From: Amycolatopsis sp. NBC_01480
GTDB lineage: Bacteria; Actinomycetota; Actinomycetes; Mycobacteriales; Pseudonocardiaceae
DNA length: 64,000 nt
NCBI RefSeq assembly: GCF_036227205.1
Contig: NZ_CP109442.1
Location: forward strand, 7,440,001 to 7,504,000
Direction: 5' to 3'
The notes under the pieces were generated by a model. The model ran no database searches. It saw only the letters and a program-made list of their open reading frames with translations, and was not told the origin of the DNA. The position numbers were made by a program, and so were the translations under genes. Positions 1-7,770 of the stretch are shown here, piece after piece. How positions within the stretch are numbered: the stretch's first letter is position 1; every line of letters begins with the position of its first letter.

Positions 1-179
1 CGCGCCTGCGTGCCCGGCGCGCTGTCGGAACCGTGCGGCGTCACGTAGACGTCCTGGCGGGATCCGCCTTGCTGGTACGCGGCGGCGCTGCCGGTCCCCA
101 GCAACGCCGTCGCCAGGAACACCGCGCCGCCGAGCGCGAGGGCTCGCCGGTGTCCGGTCCGTCTGGATGGTGTGGGCAT
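1..179 (-). CDS. Secreted right-handed beta-helix-type protein, N-terminal fragment
   Basis: This is the first 59 codons of a minus-strand gene that runs off the left edge. The start is an ATG at 179-177 preceded by GGAGG with a 5-nt spacer. The N-terminus has basic residues (PSRRTGHRR), a hydrophobic stretch (ALALGGAVFLATALLG) and an AAA-YQQ cleavage site, so it is a Sec or Tat signal peptide. The mature start contains VYVTPHGSDSAPGTQA, which fits the 'yVspnGsDsnpGT' opening of DUF1565/pectate-lyase-like parallel beta-helix proteins of actinobacteria. That family assignment rests on one motif. The gene diverges from the alpha-galactosidase gene, and both look like secreted polysaccharide-processing functions. 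Confidence 0.75.
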   Translation of the reverse strand, partial: MPTPSRRTGHRRALALGGAVFLATALLGTGSAAAYQQGGSRQDVYVTPHGSDSAPGTQA

Positions 180-271
180 ACCGACCTCCGTGTGATCCCC
201 AGTGATCGCCGGTCGACTCCGCGCGAGCCGGGCAGGGGTAAACATAGGATCTATTGCCGGAGTTGTCGATA

Positions 272-291
272 GCAAGGAAGGATTCCTTACT
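272..291. promoter_or_regulatory. Candidate operator in the 331-bp divergent region before the alpha-galactosidase
   Basis: The region 180-510 holds no gene. It contains the inverted repeat AAGGAA-GGA-TTCCTT (274-288) inside a 20-mer at 272-291. That 20-mer matches the reverse complement of 4035-4054, upstream of the sugar dehydrogenase, at 14 of 20 positions. The shared pattern is about AGGAARGWTTCYTTACT. Similar GGAAA-STTTCC palindromes precede many actinobacterial secreted sugar-enzyme genes and are usually read as ROK/LacI-type repressor sites. The regulator is unknown here. Confidence 0.4.
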
Positions 292-510
292 TAGTTGTTC
301 AGCGGGCTGAACAGGGGATATTCGTCCCGGCAACCGGGAATTCGGTGGTCGCATCGGTTAAGTAGCCCTGTCGTCTGCGTGGATTCCTTGTCTGGTCGGA
401 GTATTCATCCGATGACTCGTTGACGGCCGGTGAGCCGCGAGCGTACAAAGGCAACGGTTTCCACCGGTGCGGCAGTGGGGCCGCCCGGGGTGGTGAGAGG
501 GCGGTCCGGC

Positions 511-1845
511 ATGACCAGAGCACGCGGGAAGAGATACCTGGGAGCCGCGTTCACGGCATTGGCGGCGTTGGCCGCCGCGGTGCCGGCGACAGCGGCGGCG
601 GCGCCATCGCCGGAGGGCCATTCGGTGGTGGCCGCGACGCCCCCGATGGGGTGGAGCAGCTGGAGTTCCTTGCGCGGCAACATCAACGAGCAGGTGATCG
701 AGGCGCAGGCGAAGGCGATGCACGACTCGCTGGCCCGCTACGGCTACCGTTACCTCAACATCGACGCGGGCTGGTCGGACCACGTCGACGCCTATGGCCG
801 TAACGCGGAGAACGCCACCAAGTTCCCGCACGGCATCGCGGCAGTGGCCCGATACGTGCACGGGCTCGGCCTCAAGTTCGGCATCTACCTGGTGCCGGGC
901 ATCCCGGCAGCGGCCGTCAAGGCCAACTCGGCGATCAAGGGAACTCCTTACCACGTCAGCGATATCCTCGTCCCGGGCGCGAAGGGCAACACCGCGGACG
1001 ACGGCTCCGCGCTGATCGACTTCGCCAAGCCCGGCGCGGACGCGTACGTGCGCTCGCAGGCCGAGCTGCTCGCGTCGTGGGGCGTCGACTACATCAAGAT
1101 GGACTTCGTCGGCCCCGGCGGCGGCCGCGTCCCGGCCGACAATCGCGGCGACATCCAGCACTGGCAGGCGGCACTGCGCGCGACCGGGCGGCCGATCCAC
1201 CTGGAGCTGTCCAACTCGCTGAGCTTCCCGGACGCCGACACCTGGCAGCGGTACAGCAACGGCTGGCGGATCGAGGGCGACATCGAGTGTTACAGCCACT
1301 GCGTCGGCCTCACCAACTGGGACGTGCGGGTGAAGCAGCGGTTCGCCGACGTGCCGAAGTGGATTCCGTTCGCCGGCCCCGGCCACTGGAACGACCTCGA
1401 TTCGATCGAGGTCGGCAACGGCGACGCCGACGGTATTTCCCCGGATGAGCGTCAGAGCATGATCACGCTGTGGGCCGCCTCGGCAGCACCGCTCCTGCTT
1501 GGCACCGACCTGACCAAGCTCGAGCCAGCGGACCTGGCGCTGCTGACCAACCGCGAGGTGCTGGCGGTGGACCAGGCGGGCCGCCCCGCCCACCCCCTGT
1601 CCCAGGCGACGCCACAGCAGGTCTGGGTGAGCAAGGACGCCCACGGCGGCTACACCGTCGCGCTGTTCAACCTCGGCGCGGCTCCTGCGACGGTCACGGC
1701 GAACTTCGGCGACCTGGGGTTCCACGGGGCGGCGGCGGTGCGGGATTTGTGGAGTCATCGTGATCTCGGGGTTGTGCGCACTGCGTTCAGTGCCTCGCTG
1801 GCCCCGCATGCTTCGCGGCTCTTGCACATCCAGCCACGGGGCTGA
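511..1845 (+). CDS. Secreted GH27-family alpha-galactosidase-like glycoside hydrolase
   Basis: This is a secreted glycosidase of glycoside hydrolase family 27 (clan GH-D), probably hydrolysing terminal alpha-galactosides. I start it at the ATG at 511 (444 aa), because MTRARGKRYLG begins a proper signal peptide with a hydrophobic core and an ATAAAA region; an upstream start at 430 would bury it. Family motifs in order are PPMGWSSWSS (start of the barrel), NIDAGW, DYIKMDF (the Asp is the expected nucleophile) and WRIEGDIE (the likely acid/base Asp). A C-terminal beta domain ends in LAPHASRLLHIQP, as usual for GH27. There is no added carbohydrate-binding module. It faces the sugar dehydrogenase gene across a hairpin. 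Related activities such as alpha-N-acetylgalactosaminidase cannot be excluded. Confidence 0.88.
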   Translation: MTRARGKRYLGAAFTALAALAAAVPATAAAAPSPEGHSVVAATPPMGWSSWSSLRGNINEQVIEAQAKAMHDSLARYGYRYLNIDAGWSDHVDAYGRNAENATKFPHGIAAVARYVHGLGLKFGIYLVPGIPAAAVKANSAIKGTPYHVSDILVPGAKGNTADDGSALIDFAKPGADAYVRSQAELLASWGVDYIKMDFVGPGGGRVPADNRGDIQHWQAALRATGRPIHLELSNSLSFPDADTWQRYSNGWRIEGDIECYSHCVGLTNWDVRVKQRFADVPKWIPFAGPGHWNDLDSIEVGNGDADGISPDERQSMITLWAASAAPLLLGTDLTKLEPADLALLTNREVLAVDQAGRPAHPLSQATPQQVWVSKDAHGGYTVALFNLGAAPATVTANFGDLGFHGAAAVRDLWSHRDLGVVRTAFSASLAPHASRLLHIQPRG

Positions 1846-1850
1846 CGTGA

Positions 1851-1881
1851 CATCGGGCCGTCCGAAGTGGACGGCCCGATG
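1851..1881. terminator. Bidirectional hairpin terminator
   Basis: There is a perfect 13-bp stem (1851-1863 with 1869-1881) around a 5-nt loop. It lies between the convergent alpha-galactosidase and sugar dehydrogenase genes. There is no T-run, which is common for GC-rich actinobacterial terminators. Confidence 0.75.
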
Positions 1882-1909
1882 CACGGCCTGGCCGGGGCGA
1901 ACCGAACGA

Positions 1910-3979
1910 TCAGCCGCCGGTCAGTGCGATCCGCAGGATCTTGTTGTCCAGCTTGCCGGGTGTCCCGCTCTTGTCCCCGTTGGTGGTGGTCAGCCAGAGA
2001 CTCCCGTCGGGAGCCGCGACGATCGTCCGTAGCCGCCCGTACGCGCCGGTGAAGTACGTCTTCGCCGACGGCAGCGAGTCACCGGAGATGGGCATTCGCT
2101 GCACCTCCTGGCCGGTCAGCTCGGACATGAACAGCACGTCGCCGACGATGGCCAGGCCGCTGGGGGAGTGTTTGGCGGTCGGCGAGAACGTTCGTTTGGG
2201 CGCGATGAAACCCGGGTTGTCGCAGCTGCCCGAGGTGCCCTCGCAGGCGGGCCAGCCGTAGTTGCCGCCCTTGACGATCAGGTTGACCTCGTCCTGCTTC
2301 GAGTCGCCCAGCTCGGACTCCCACAGCCGGCCCTTCGAGTCCCACGCCAGCCCCTGGACGTTGCGGTGCCCGTAGCTCCAGAAATACTTGCCGGACTGGG
2401 GATTGTCCGCGGGCACGCTGCCGTCCGGGTTCAGCCGGAGGATCTTTCCGTTGAGGGAGTTCAGGTTCTGCGCGTTGTCGCCGTTCTGGGCGTCGCCGGT
2501 GGTGGCGTAGAGCTTGCCGTCCGGGCCGAACGCCAGCCGCCCGCCGTTGTGGTAGCGGTTGCGGGCGATCCCGGTGAGCAGGACCTGCTCGCCGCTGATC
2601 TTGTCGTTGACGTACTGGAAGCGCACGATCCGGTTGTCCGACGAGCTGGTGTGGAACACGTACAGCCAGTGGTCGGTGGCGAAGTCCTTCGACACGGCCA
2701 GGCCGAGCAGGCCGCCCTCGCCGCCGGTCGTGTCGACGCCGGGCACCTTGCCGACCACGGTCTGCTTGCCCGCCGGGGTGATCCGGACCAGCCGGAAGGT
2801 GTCCCGCTCGGAGACCAGGGCCGAGCCGTCGGGCAGGAAGGCCAGCCCCCACGGGACGTCGGAGTCGGTGGTGATCTGGGTGACCTCGCCGGGGTTCGTG
2901 CCACCGCCGCCGTTGCCGCCGGCGGTCTTCGCGGTCACGGCCTTGCTGGGATCGGAGGCGTTGCCGGCCGCGTCCTTCGCCCGCACGGTGAAGGTGTACG
3001 CGGTCGCCGGGGCCAGGCCGTCGATAGTGCCCGAGGTGCCCGCGAAGGTGCCGGCCTTGGTGGTGCCGTTGTAGACGTCGTAGCCGACCACGCCGACGTT
3101 GTCCGTGGACGCGCTCCACGCCAGCGAAACGGTGTTGGCCGTGACGGCGGTCGTGTGCGGGTCGGCCGGCGCGGTCGGCGGCTCGGTGTCGCTGGACGCG
3201 GCGGTCTTGACCGGCAGCTCGGCCGACGGCGGGGAAATGCCGCCGGCACCGTCCTCGGCGAAGATGGTGAAGTAGTACTGGGTGTTCGGCGTCAGCCCGG
3301 TTGCCTGGTACGACAAGGTCTTCCCGTCCACGGTGCCGATCTGCGAACCGTGCTGGAACACGTTGTACTTGGTGACGGCGCCGCCGCTGCCCGCGGCCGC
3401 GGCGTCCCAGGCCAGCGACACCGCGGTGTCGGTGACCGCGGTGGTGCGCAGGTTGGCCGGCGCGGCCGGGGTCGTCCCCGTGGTCAGGTGGCCGGAGACC
3501 TGGAACTCCCACAGCGAGTAGCCGTACGACGTGCCGCGGGCGGTGCCGTAGAAGCGGACGTAACGGCCGGTCGCGCCGGTGGTGGTCGCCGTTTCGGTGC
3601 CGCCCTTGCCGTTCTTGGTGGAGTACACGGTGTTCCAGGTGGTGTTGTCCGCCGAAACCTGGATTTCGTACGACTTCGCGTACGCGGCCTCCCAGCTCAG
3701 CACCACCTGGCTGATCTGAGCGGTCGCGCCGAGGTCGACGCTGAGCCACTGCGGGTCGGCGCCCTCCTTGCTGGCCCAGCGGGTGGTGGTCTTGCCGTCG
3801 ACCGCGTCACCCGCGGCGTAGGCGGAGCTCTCCGTGGACGAGGCGGTGGCGGGTTTTCCCTTCGACAGCAGGGTATCGGCGGCGGGCTGGGCCAGCGACG
3901 GCGGCGCGATCAGCGCCATCACCATGACCAGTGCCGCGGCGCCGCTGTAGGCCGCGCACCATCGTTTGAAGCGGGTCAC
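1910..3979 (-). CDS. Secreted PQQ-type glucose/sorbosone dehydrogenase with F5/8C and two FN3 domains
   Basis: This is a 689-aa secreted multidomain protein. I choose the GTG at 3979 because GGGAGG lies 5 nt upstream and the product then opens with TRFKRW and a hydrophobic signal ending near SLAQPA. Domains in order are an F5/8 type C (discoidin/CBM32-like) domain around residues 35-165, two fibronectin type III repeats around 175-265 and 270-355, and a C-terminal six-bladed propeller of the GSDH family from about 375. The propeller carries DVPWGLAFLPDG, EGGLLGLAVS, RYHNGGRLAFGPDG, SYGHRNVQGLAW and NYGWPACEG. The family oxidises sugars with PQQ or acts on polymers. The binding domains point to extracellular polysaccharide. 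The last codons lie against the hairpin at 1851-1881. Confidence 0.85.
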   Translation of the reverse strand: MTRFKRWCAAYSGAAALVMVMALIAPPSLAQPAADTLLSKGKPATASSTESSAYAAGDAVDGKTTTRWASKEGADPQWLSVDLGATAQISQVVLSWEAAYAKSYEIQVSADNTTWNTVYSTKNGKGGTETATTTGATGRYVRFYGTARGTSYGYSLWEFQVSGHLTTGTTPAAPANLRTTAVTDTAVSLAWDAAAAGSGGAVTKYNVFQHGSQIGTVDGKTLSYQATGLTPNTQYYFTIFAEDGAGGISPPSAELPVKTAASSDTEPPTAPADPHTTAVTANTVSLAWSASTDNVGVVGYDVYNGTTKAGTFAGTSGTIDGLAPATAYTFTVRAKDAAGNASDPSKAVTAKTAGGNGGGGTNPGEVTQITTDSDVPWGLAFLPDGSALVSERDTFRLVRITPAGKQTVVGKVPGVDTTGGEGGLLGLAVSKDFATDHWLYVFHTSSSDNRIVRFQYVNDKISGEQVLLTGIARNRYHNGGRLAFGPDGKLYATTGDAQNGDNAQNLNSLNGKILRLNPDGSVPADNPQSGKYFWSYGHRNVQGLAWDSKGRLWESELGDSKQDEVNLIVKGGNYGWPACEGTSGSCDNPGFIAPKRTFSPTAKHSPSGLAIVGDVLFMSELTGQEVQRMPISGDSLPSAKTYFTGAYGRLRTIVAAPDGSLWLTTTNGDKSGTPGKLDNKILRIALTGG

Positions 3980-4034
3980 TGCTTCCTCCCAGACGACTCG
4001 GGGTTCGGGCGTGGGCATGGGGACGGCGGACCCA

Positions 4035-4054
4035 AGTAAAGAAACTTTCCTAAT
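4035..4054. promoter_or_regulatory. Candidate operator upstream of the sugar dehydrogenase
   Basis: A GTAAAG-AAA-CTTTCC imperfect palindrome lies 56 bp upstream of the GTG start. It matches the site at 272-291 in reverse orientation at 14 of 20 positions, so the two loci may share a carbon-source regulator. Confidence 0.4.
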
Positions 4055-4143
4055 AGCGAGGGTGATTACAGCACCGGCCACGGTGGGGTGTCAATCGGCC
4101 TTCCCCGTCAGCGGAAGCGCTTTCTCACGCGGTTGCTCCTGAA

Positions 4144-4189
4144 CGCCGAAACGCCCCTCGTCCAGGTGCGGACGAGGGGCGTTTCGGCG
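4144..4189 (-). terminator. Strong hairpin after the lipase gene
   Basis: There is a perfect 20-bp stem (4144-4163 with 4170-4189) with a 6-nt loop, beginning 11 bp past the lipase stop codon. It is the clearest stem in the left flank. It also insulates the promoter of the sugar dehydrogenase. Confidence 0.85.
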
Positions 4190-4199
4190 CGAATATCGG

Positions 4200-5504
4200 T
4201 CAGCTGGGGATCTGGCCGCAGTTGTCCGGCGCGGTCTTCCCGGCGAACCGGCCGTCCAGCCAGCTCAGTGCCAGCGGGAACCAGGCGGCGGCGGTGCCCA
4301 CGTGCGAAAGCAGGTCGTACTGGTTGTACTGCACCGCGGTCCCGTCGGCGCAGAACTGCCGGGCCAGCGCCCGCACGTCCGCGGTGACCATGACCCCGTC
4401 ACCGGCGCCGATGCCGGGCTTTTTCCCCGGAGTGCCTTCGAGGACGCCGTTCGCGCCCTGGCCGATGAGCATCGGCACGGTGGGGGAGGCGGCGCCCAGC
4501 ATGGTGATCTTCTTGATCGTGTCGACGAACACCGGGATGCTCTCCGGGCTGGAGGCGTATTGGGGTTTGACGAGTTTCTGCCAGGTCAGCCCCGAGCTCT
4601 GCGGCAGCGCGTCGATGATCGAGGAGTGCTGGAGTTTGTCGTACAGCGCCAAGCCCTGGCTGTTGAGGTACGGCGTGAGGTCGATGTCGTACGCGCGCCC
4701 GGCGCCGATCACGGCCATGATGAGCGCGCCGGCCCAGACCGGGGTCCCGCTGACGTAGTCGAGGTTCTTGCGCGGGTTGGCCAGCACCCCGCCCTCGGCC
4801 GCGCCGACCAGGTTGCGGTTGACGTCCGGGGCGTAGGACGGGGCCAGCTGCGCGGCCCAGCCGGTGGCGATGGCGCCGCCGGAGTAGCCGATCGCGCCGA
4901 CTTTCGTGTCCTGGGTGAGCCCGGTGGCCGGCGACCGGTCCGCGGCCCGGATCGAGTCGAGCGTGTTCATCCCGTACTCCGGCCCGGCGGCGAAGTCCGC
5001 GGTCTGGCCCTCGGTGTCGGGGAACAACACGGTGTAGCCCTGCGTCAGCCACGGCACGAGGAAAACGCTCTCGAAGTTGGCGATCAGCCCGGGGATCCGG
5101 ACGTCGCCGGCGATGGCGCGCGACGGCCCGTCTTCCGGGTTCAGCGAGTCGTAGAACGATTGGTAGCTCACGGCTTTGGGCGTGGCCGGGGCGACGGGCG
5201 GCTTCACCACCGAGGTGACGTTCGCGGTCGGCTGGCCGAGCGGGCCGGTGGAGCGGTAGAGCAGCTGCACGACTTGCAGCGGCAGCGGGATCCCGATGAC
5301 GTGGTACGGCACGGTGCGCGTCTTGAGCACTGTGCCCGGCGCGAACGAGGACAACGGGGCACTGCCCGAATAGGAGTAGAACGGATCGCTCCCGGCCGTC
5401 GCCGCGCTCGCCGCCGGGTTTCCGGCCAGTGAGGCCAGGATCAGCGTGATCACGGCAGCCAGGACGCTGCGCCGTTGGATGACACCGCGCGGTTTGACCT
5501 TCAT
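4200..5504 (-). CDS. Secretory lipase (LIP family alpha/beta hydrolase)
   Basis: This 434-aa secreted alpha/beta hydrolase is of the Candida-type secretory lipase family (LIP), which is common in actinobacteria and cleaves triacylglycerols or other esters. The signal peptide is MKVKPRGVIQRRSVLAAVITL...ASAATA. The nucleophile elbow is IGYSGGAIATGWAAQ (Ser within GYSGG). A downstream GDGVM Asp and the SHVGTAAAWF His near the C-terminus complete the likely triad. The ATG at 5504 has GGGGG just upstream. It stands alone, bounded by the 4144-4189 hairpin and a 126-bp upstream gap. Nothing links it to the PKS. Confidence 0.85.
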   Translation of the reverse strand: MKVKPRGVIQRRSVLAAVITLILASLAGNPAASAATAGSDPFYSYSGSAPLSSFAPGTVLKTRTVPYHVIGIPLPLQVVQLLYRSTGPLGQPTANVTSVVKPPVAPATPKAVSYQSFYDSLNPEDGPSRAIAGDVRIPGLIANFESVFLVPWLTQGYTVLFPDTEGQTADFAAGPEYGMNTLDSIRAADRSPATGLTQDTKVGAIGYSGGAIATGWAAQLAPSYAPDVNRNLVGAAEGGVLANPRKNLDYVSGTPVWAGALIMAVIGAGRAYDIDLTPYLNSQGLALYDKLQHSSIIDALPQSSGLTWQKLVKPQYASSPESIPVFVDTIKKITMLGAASPTVPMLIGQGANGVLEGTPGKKPGIGAGDGVMVTADVRALARQFCADGTAVQYNQYDLLSHVGTAAAWFPLALSWLDGRFAGKTAPDNCGQIPS

Positions 5505-5630
5505 CGGGTTCCCCCAGAGAGAGACGTCGTCGTCACCTACTGGCGAGTAGCATGCACCGGGACCCGGGGGATATCAAGTGCGGGACCTCCATGATCGGTC
5601 AAGCCCGTCAAGACGGCCCGGCGGTTTAGG

Positions 5631-5930
5631 GTGACCGATATGGACACTCAGGACCCGGCGGAACGCGGCCAGGAAGTACTCGGCTGGGTCATGGCCAGCG
5701 CCGGGTTTCCGGACGACGTCGTGGTGCGCCCACAGGTCCGCGCGGACGGCCGGGTGTGGCTGAGCTGGCTCGGCGGCGCCACCGCCGACGCGGTCGCCAC
5801 GACGCTGCTTACCCTGCGGGAGCCGGATTTCCCGGTCGAACCGGTGCCCAGCGCGCAGTCCTGGCAGGCCCGGCTGCGGGTCGGCGGCGTCCTGGTCGTA
5901 CTGGACGCCCCGGATCGGGCCCGCGAGTAG
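5631..5930 (+). CDS. Small hypothetical protein
   Basis: This is a 99-aa acidic protein with no family I recognise. It opens VTDMDTQDPAERGQEVLGWVMASAGFPDD and has a predicted alpha-beta layout, with alternating beta strands in VRADGRVWLSWLG and ARLRVGGVLVVLDAP. Translation could begin at the GTG (5631) or the ATG nine bases later. Neither has a clear Shine-Dalgarno, so a leaderless message is possible. Codon use is typical of the host (GC-rich third positions), and the reading frame fills the gap between the lipase promoter and the aldo/keto reductase. That gap-filling is the main reason I believe it is real. Confidence 0.5.
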   Translation: MTDMDTQDPAERGQEVLGWVMASAGFPDDVVVRPQVRADGRVWLSWLGGATADAVATTLLTLREPDFPVEPVPSAQSWQARLRVGGVLVVLDAPDRARE

Positions 5931-6002
5931 CGGCGGCCCGGCCGCGGCTTGTGGTAATCATGGCGCTGGGGATTCTCCCCGGCGCCAGTGAAAGGACCGT
6001 CG

Positions 6003-7022
6003 ATGACCCAGCTCGGCCATTCCGGAATCGATGTCTTCCCGCTGGCGCTCGGCGGGAACACGTTCGGCTGGACCAGCGACGAGGCGACCTCGCACCGGGT
6101 GCTGGACGCGTTCACGGCGGGCGGCGGCAACTTCATCGACACCGCGGACGGGTATTCCGCTTTTGTGCCGGGCAATTCCGGTGGCGAGTCGGAGGCGATC
6201 ATCGCTTCGTGGCTGGCCGCCCGCAAGAACCGCGATTCCGTGGTGATCGGCACCAAGGTGAGCACGCACCCGCAGTTCAAGGGGCTGGCCCCGGCCAACG
6301 TCGCGGCGGCGCTCGACGCCTCGCTCAAGCGGCTGGGCACCGATTACGTCGATGTGTACTACGCGCATTTCGACGACCCCAAGACCCCGCTCGCCGAAAC
6401 CGCCGAGGCGTTCAACACGCAGCTCAAGGCCGGCAAGATCCGCGCGGTGGGCCTGTCGAACTACACCGGCGCCCGGATCACCGAATGGCTTCAGGTCTGC
6501 CGTCGTGAGGGATTCGAGCTGCCGGCCGTTGTCCAGCCGCACTACAACCTCGTGGCGCGCCGGCCGTACGAGCGTGAGATCGCGCCCGTCCTCGTCGAAG
6601 CGGGCATCGGCTCGGTGCCGTACCTCGCGCTGGCCAGCGGGTTCCTGGTCGGCAGCTACCGCAAGATCGGCCTGTCCAGCAAGGTCAAGCCGTACCTCTC
6701 GGTGGTCGGCGGGCTGCTGACCGGCAAGCACCGCACGAAAAAGCAGGAATTCGGCCGGGGCCCGCGCGAGATCCTCGCCTCGCGGTATTTCAGCGCGGCC
6801 GGGCTCGCGGTGGTCGACGCGGTCGAGCAGATCGCGTCCGCCCGCGGCGTGGACATGGCCGCGGTGGCGATCGCCTGGCTGCGCGGCCGGCCGGAGGTGA
6901 CCGCGCCACTGGCGAGCGCCCGCACGGTCGAACAGCTCCCGGCCCTGCTGGCCGGCGCGGAACTGGTCCTCACCGCGGCGGAAACCGCCGTGCTGGACGA
7001 GGTTTCCGCCCGCGTCGGCTAG
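6003..7022 (+). CDS. Aldo/keto reductase
   Basis: This is a 339-aa cytosolic NADPH-dependent oxidoreductase of the aldo/keto reductase superfamily with the Tas/YghZ-like layout. The start ATG at 6003 has AAAGGA six bases upstream. An upstream in-frame ATG at 5988 would remove that site from the leader. The catalytic tetrad is visible as D and Y in FIDTADGYSAF, K in VVIGTKVS and H in VYYAHFDDP. The C-terminal cofactor-binding helix region is VAIAWLRGRPEVTAPLASART. The substrate is unknown. It lies just before a convergent TetR gene (3-bp gap), with no sign of co-regulation with the PKS cluster. Confidence 0.88.
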   Translation: MTQLGHSGIDVFPLALGGNTFGWTSDEATSHRVLDAFTAGGGNFIDTADGYSAFVPGNSGGESEAIIASWLAARKNRDSVVIGTKVSTHPQFKGLAPANVAAALDASLKRLGTDYVDVYYAHFDDPKTPLAETAEAFNTQLKAGKIRAVGLSNYTGARITEWLQVCRREGFELPAVVQPHYNLVARRPYEREIAPVLVEAGIGSVPYLALASGFLVGSYRKIGLSSKVKPYLSVVGGLLTGKHRTKKQEFGRGPREILASRYFSAAGLAVVDAVEQIASARGVDMAAVAIAWLRGRPEVTAPLASARTVEQLPALLAGAELVLTAAETAVLDEVSARVG

Positions 7023-7025
7023 GGC

Positions 7026-7646
7026 TCAGCCGCCGATCCGGACCAGCGGCAGGTACACCTCGTCGACGATCTCGATGATGACCTCCTCGTCGATCGGCGC
7101 GCCGTAGAGCAGGAACTGGTTGCGGATCAGGTCGGTGGCCACCATGGCGCGCCGGGAGCCGAGGATCGCCGGGTCGACCTCGCCGCGTTCGACGGCGCGC
7201 GCCAGCACCACGCTGATCGCGGTGGGGCCCGCGGTGTGGATCCGCTCCCGCACCAGCCGGGCGAACTCCTCGTCGCGGGTCAGCTCGGCGAGCAGGCCGC
7301 GCAGGATGCCGCCGAGCGGGCTGTCCATCTTCGCCGCGATCTGCCGCAGCAGGGCGAGCACGTCCGCGCGGAGCTCCCCGTTGTCGGGCGCCTCCAGCTT
7401 GGTGATGCCGTGCGCCTTGCAGGCGTCGATGACCAGTTCGGCGCGGCTGGGCCACCGGCGGTAGAGCGCGGCCTTGCTGGTGCGGGCCCGGGTGGCGATC
7501 CGGTCCATGGTCAACGAGGGGTAACCGGCCTCGGTGAGTTCGTCGAGCGCCGCCTTCAGGATGGCGTGCTCCAGCTCCTCGCCGCGCCGCCGTGGCCCTT
7601 TGCGGTGGTCGACCGGCGAATCGAGGGTCTCGACGTTCTGTGACAG
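7026..7646 (-). CDS. TetR-family repressor, probable CTG start
   Basis: This is a TetR/AcrR regulator that probably controls itself and the divergent P450. The N-terminal helix-turn-helix reads LTMDRIATRARTSKAALYRRWPSRAEL, and the ligand domain ends EEVIIEIVDEVYLPLV. The first ATG, GTG or TTG in frame (TTG at 7514) falls inside the HTH, so it cannot be the true start. Reading upstream, the frame stays open to 7697 and contains a CTG at 7646 placed exactly 5 nt after AGGAG. That start gives 206 aa, the normal TetR length, with helix 1 (ELEHAILKAALDELTEAGYPSL) intact. Hence I annotate a rare CTG start. A sequencing error is the alternative. Confidence 0.8.
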   Translation of the reverse strand: MSQNVETLDSPVDHRKGPRRRGEELEHAILKAALDELTEAGYPSLTMDRIATRARTSKAALYRRWPSRAELVIDACKAHGITKLEAPDNGELRADVLALLRQIAAKMDSPLGGILRGLLAELTRDEEFARLVRERIHTAGPTAISVVLARAVERGEVDPAILGSRRAMVATDLIRNQFLLYGAPIDEEVIIEIVDEVYLPLVRIGG

Positions 7647-7654
7647 ATCGACTC

Positions 7655-7725
7655 CTGAGAGTTTACTGAGAGTTCGGTGCGTTCTCTGGAGCGTACCCTA
7701 GTCCAGGGTTAGAGTACTGACAGTT
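7655..7725. promoter_or_regulatory. Divergent promoter with CTGAGAGTT repeats (TetR/P450)
   Basis: The 124-bp region between the TetR and P450 starts holds direct repeats CTGAGAGTT at 7655-7663 and 7666-7674, exactly 11 bp apart. A third copy, CTGACAGTT, is at 7717-7725 on the P450 side. Copies flank both start regions, as expected for a TetR operator repressing both genes. The pattern was read by eye. Confidence 0.5.
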
Positions 7726-7770
7726 CTTTAATCGCCCAGCTCTTCGCTGGCTGGAGACTCGAGGGGATCG

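Noticed and set aside
33..272. Short plus-strand frame at the left edge
   Set aside because: The minus strand here encodes a clear signal peptide with a ribosome site, and the plus frame is Arg-rich and featureless.
358..1884. Minus-strand frame of 508 codons opposite the alpha-galactosidase
   Set aside because: The plus strand has full GH27 motifs; the antisense frame is compositionally biased and matches nothing.
5631..5930. A link of the small hypothetical protein to the PKS cluster
   Set aside because: It lies in the left flank among unrelated genes with no shared operator motif.
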